Shown piece after piece: positions 60,172 through 64,000 of a DNA stretch of 64,000 bases. The notes below the pieces were generated by a model. The model was not told the origin of the DNA. It saw nothing but the letters and a program-made list of their open reading frames with translations, and searched no databases. Each line of letters starts with the position of its first letter. Position 1 is the first letter of the stretch. A program made the translations under genes and the position numbers. This stretch comes from Paraphysomonas bandaiensis (Eukaryota; Chrysophyceae): assembly GCA_965644295.1 (NCBI GenBank), contig CBFFRP010000426.1, positions 1 to 64,000 on the forward strand. Direction: 5' to 3'.

Positions 60172-60464
60172 TGTTGGGAAATGCTCATTTTACTTAGATC
60201 AAAGAGAGATTAAGTTGTTAGACTAGATAGATTTATTAATATCGTTTACATGAATTGTGTTAAACAACACAAGCTCGTTTTGTGCCATGCATAAATCACT
60301 ACTTCTGTAGACCTTTCGCTACTAAACATATCTTGAAAGAGCAAACTATTTCAGTTTTCTCAATATCATAACAGCATCTACACATCACCATACTTCACTG
60401 TATTCTCGTACATTGTCTTCAAGTACCACATTGAATATACTAGGATACAGTCCATATTCTAATA
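60172..60464 (-). repeat. 3' LTR of the right copia element
   Basis: 293 bp. In element orientation it starts TATTAGAATATGG and ends CCCAACA, with near-inverted ends (TATTAG / TGTTGG). The purine tract TTGAGTGGGAG adjoins its inner side. The same sequence occurs as a solo LTR at 53185-53490 and as fragments at 10.8-11.4 kb. Confidence 0.85.
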
Positions 60465-60637
60465 CTCCCACTCAATGTAGAATGCAGTGATACGAAACAA
60501 CAATGAGTACAGTGATCTTCATGCTATAAACTAGTCTCATAGGTAAAATAGATGTGAAATCTTATCAAGATACATATATAACTAGCAGTCAACTAGATAT
60601 ATAGTTATGTGGGATTCTCACCCACTAAAACACACCT

Positions 60638-63600
60638 TTAACCTCTTCGGGGTCGCTTCTTCTGCTGCTCCTCAACTCTGGTTGACACACTTCTCTTAAC
60701 CCCGGTAATAGTTTTCTCATGACGACTGAAAAGTTTCGTTGACAATGCCTTCGTGAAAATATCAGCCGCCATATCATCCGTCGACACATGAATCAACTTT
60801 GCCGTAGGAAATTTTCCATTTACATGCTCTCTCACCCAGTGATACTTGATGTCTATATGCTTCGACCTCTTATGATACACAGGATTCTCGGAGAGATCTT
60901 TCGCACTCTTGCTATCCATAAAGAATGGAGTCGGCTTCGCAACTAAGAGCCCGAGCTCCTTGAACACCCCCGAAGCCACACCAGTTCTTGCATAGCCGCA
61001 TACTCCGCCATATATTCAGATTCCATGCTCGAAGTTGCAACTGTGGTCTGTAGTTTAGACTGCCAGGCCAATGCGCCTGCACATAAGAACACAATGTATC
61101 CTGTTGTCGATCGCCGAGTCAGTCTATCACCAGCCCAATCTGAATCACTGAACACATGTAAGTCGAACTCACTCCCACTGAATCTGATGCCCTCATCAAT
61201 TGTTCCACGCAAATATTTCAATAAGTGAATCGCCAGTTTGCACGATGCATATGTCGGACAACTACTAAATCGAGACAATAACCCCACTGCATAAGCCAGA
61301 TCAGGTCTAGTATGCATTGCTAGATACAACACTGCTCCAATAATTTGCCGATACGGAAATGAGTCAACCCACTGCTTCTGCTCCTCCGTAAGTTCACGTT
61401 CCTCTGCCAACAGATCCTGAACATTAGTAGGTAGTGGGGCCTCCTTATTCTTACTACTCTTTCCCATAACTGAGCTGAATTTCTTGATAATATTCTTAGC
61501 ATACTCAGATTGATCTAACATATACCAATTTTCTCCTCTGGTTATCCTGATGTTCAGAAATCGCTTACACACTCCCAGATCATGCATCTCGAATGTTTCA
61601 CAGAACCTACGCTTTACGCTTTCCAAGTAAGTCAGATCAGCGGATGCAATTATGATATCATCAACATATATCAATAATAAATGCAGTTTTCCGTTACTCC
61701 ATCGCATATACAAACACGTATCCAAAATACACGGAGTAAAATGCAATGATTTAATAAACTTGTCAATATGTTTATTCCACTGTCGCGGTGAAGATCGCAG
61801 TCCATACAATGCCTTGATTAGTTGAAAACACCATCCAGCTAGTAATTCCTCATCTGGTGGAGGTGCCATATACACGTCATCCTCCAGATCTGCATAGCAA
61901 AATGCGGATGATACATCTAATTGATGCACATGCATCTGTAACATAAACGCAATCGCTAACACTAGTCTAATGGTTATACCCTTAACCACTGGAGCGAAAG
62001 TGGACGGCTCCTCCTCCTTCTTCTCTTGGAGATTTCCTAATGCCACTAGCCGAGCCTTGTACTTTACTATATTCCCTAGTATGTCTCGCTTCACCGTATG
62101 CACATATTTCGCTCTAACTAATTTCACTCCGCTTGGAATTTTCACGATCTTCAAGACACGTCTTTTCAGCAATGATGTCTTCTCCACCATTCGAGCTTTT
62201 CTCCATTGTTGATACTGTGGAGATCTCTCTGCCTCGGCATATGAATTTGGTATCTTGATATCTTCTGTCTCTGCATGGTTAAGATCAATATTATGCGCAT
62301 CCGGTACTTCAACCATATTAATCTCTCCTAAAACTGACGCGTTTGCCAGTCTCCGCTGCAGCCGTTTGCGTCGGACCCGACCATCACCATCTAGTTCAAT
62401 CGGTCGACGAGGTATATAAGAACCCGTACCTTGCTCATCCTGAGCACGCACATCGTGCGTTGTGGGAGGAGCCCCGCTCACAACCCCAGACTCATAGTCT
62501 TCAGAGGTCTGCAACCTCACAGCTGTCTCCTGACAGGTTGGGTCAGGACTCTCCTGTAACCCTCCAGGTCTTCCCTGGTCCAGCACCCTGGCTGGCATAG
62601 TACTCAGGGCGTCCCCCTTTCCTATATATCCGGTATTCCCGGGAGTTTCTGCAGTCATTCGCACTACGTCCTCGACGTGAATCGGCACCCGGTGCTCGAT
62701 ATGCTTCCGACCTGCAGTTACCAGAGATCGATAGGCTACTATTACCCCCTTTCGTTCTACTACTCTCGTGGTCTTGTAGAGAAGACCATCCTCATCATCA
62801 ATATGATATGTACCTTCTAAGCCCGCATAGTCAGACACAATTTTCGGTCTCTCGGCCTCCTTCACTCGAAGAGCATCTATCTCAGCGAAATAGCTCTCCG
62901 AGCGTGACGGTATGGACTCATCAGTTAATACATGTACCGACGTGACGACCCTATCAGTCGCAGGTAGATATACATCATATCCTACCTTTTCATCTGAATA
63001 TCCTATCAGATATCCGATAAGGGCCTTGTCGTCCCAGTCTTTCCGTCGATCCGCCTTTGTAGTGAGGACATACGCACGACACCCCCATACTCTGAGATAT
63101 TTCAGGTTGGGAGCCTCACCAGTCAAAAATTCAAGAGGGGACATATACCCCTTCGCTGTCTTTGTAGGCAATCGAATTAATATGTACCTGGCTGCCATGT
63201 AGGCATCTAGCCAAAACTGTGAAGGCAATCCTGACTGAATCAGCATCGCTAATGTCATCTCACCACAGGTCCTGAATTTCCGCTCCTCAATCGCGTTCAT
63301 CTCAGGAGAGTCCGTAGAGCTCCACGTATGTTGATAGCAACCCTGTGACCTAAGATATTGTCGCAGCTCATCACATATTAGCTCCCCTGCTCCATCTGCA
63401 TGGTAATGATGCATTTCTAATTTGTACCTTTTCACATCTCCTTCAAAAATCTTCTTGAAAACCTGCAGTACCGATGACCCAGTCCTATGAACAAGCCCTT
63501 CCGACCAGAACATCCGACTGGCATGGTGTGTTAGTTTGAGCACATATATTTCCCCTCCTCGAGCTGGACAATTTAAGTATACTGCTATATCGGCCGAGAA

Positions 63601-63999
63601 ATTTGGACGAACGGAGTCCTCATCCTTTGTCCGAAAACTTACTCTGGTGATCTTCGCCCTGGCGCATACATCACATAGACACTGTTCTTTGGAAACACGT
63701 TTCGAGAGATGTTTTCGTTTCAGTCCAGTCCCAATAATTAGCATTCTTTTGTGGGCTTCTACCAACGCATGCTTGTTAAAATGACCCGCTCTCCTATGTA
63801 ACAGCTCCAGTTCATCCTCACCCGTACGGTCACTGAGATTTACTTCTGAATCACTGGATGTCGATACGTCTGGAAGCTCCAATAACTGCTGTGTTGGCAC
63901 AGCAGTCATTCCATTCTTCATAGGTCCCTCCAACACCAGCTCATCCGTATTTCTGTCATATATCTGTATACCATACCATACAGTAAATCGATATCCCAT
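60638..63999 (-). pseudogene. copia polyprotein (integrase, reverse transcriptase, RNase H), one frameshift
   Basis: ~1,120 residues visible. Zinc finger HRRAGHFNKHAL...CDVCARAK; integrase DDE with FSADIAVYL, HYHADGAGEL and SPEMNAIEERK; a linker rich in Pro/Gly; reverse transcriptase FAPVVKGITIRL, HQLDVSSAFCYA and YVDD in LIYVDDIIIAS; RNase H FSDSDWAGD and ATSSMESEYMAE. Near 60970 the frame shifts: a run of five G in CTTCGGGGGTG replaces the six G seen in the left copy, ending the first frame at 60943. RNase H (PFFMDSKSAKDL...) continues from 60979 to 60638. Either a single-base loss or a sequencing error. The ORF continues past the window at the 5' side. Confidence 0.85.
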
Positions 64000-64000
64000 A

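Larger units (their letters stand above)
60172..64000 (-). mobile_element. Ty1/copia retrotransposon, nearly intact, truncated by window end
   Basis: 3' LTR, purine tract and polyprotein in copia order on the minus strand. Gag, protease and the 5' LTR would lie beyond position 64000. Only one frame break was seen, near 60970. Younger-looking than the copy at the left of the window. Confidence 0.9.

Overview
The window is nuclear DNA of a eukaryote, most likely a unicellular protist. Genes are split by many very short GT-AG introns (31-119 nt, mostly 43-67 nt). Non-coding DNA is AT-rich and holds long (CATA)n arrays plus copia, pogo and hAT elements. The gene set (IP3-receptor-type channel, BK-type K+ channel, cAMP-receptor-like GPCR, Skp1, Trf4-type polymerase, VIT iron transporter, peroxisomal-type Lon) fits a protist, possibly of the stramenopile/alveolate/rhizarian assemblage. 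A Cpn60 that looks plastid-type hints at plastid ancestry. The species cannot be fixed from the sequence. Spliced models below were built by hand, requiring GT-AG ends and an unbroken frame.

Layout. 1-3729: decayed Ty1/copia element with a candidate 3' LTR. 4317-5647 (-): methyltransferase-like protein. 5700-6230: compound (CATA)n satellite. 6460-8120: Cpn60. 8552-8703: 150-bp hairpin. 9354-9599: LYR protein of the ETFRF1/LYRM5 type. 9877-10403: ~200-230-bp tandem repeat; 10842-11410: inverted LTR fragments. 11887-13493 (-): frameshifted coiled-coil gene. 13846-17528: complete pogo-like DNA transposon inserted in a (CATA)n array. 17802-22113: Trf4/PAPD5-like nucleotidyltransferase. 23007-23648 (-): SKP1. 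24787-25628 (-): short-chain dehydrogenase. 26040-27723: AFG1-type ATPase. 28238-29347 (-): alanine racemase. 29867-30892: GPCR. 32579-35456: Lon protease ending in the PTS1-like tripeptide SRL. 35815-38240: three dispersed repeats around a LINE-like remnant. 38563-47875 (-): 2,939-residue IP3-receptor-type channel. 48617-52556: BK-like K+ channel. 52840-53960: repeats split by a solo LTR. 54464-55749 (-): CK1-like kinase with a possible signal peptide. 56403-57415: VIT/CCC1 transporter. 57766-58975: short hAT element. 59229-60080: repeat and hairpin. 60172-64000 (-): copia element running off the window.

The most notable item is the pair of divergent channel genes at 38.5-52.6 kb. The IP3-receptor-type gene has the usual N-terminal ligand/MIR/RIH modules and C-terminal six-helix Ca2+ pore. 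It also carries, in frame in the middle of the protein, four helices that look like a full voltage-sensor domain, with an S4 having a basic residue at every third position. It lies head-to-head, 741 bp away, with a BK-like channel that has an arginine-rich S4, a TVGYGD filter, two RCK-like domains and a cysteine-rich turret. Together they suggest a voltage- and Ca2+-linked excitability module. Function and co-regulation are inference.
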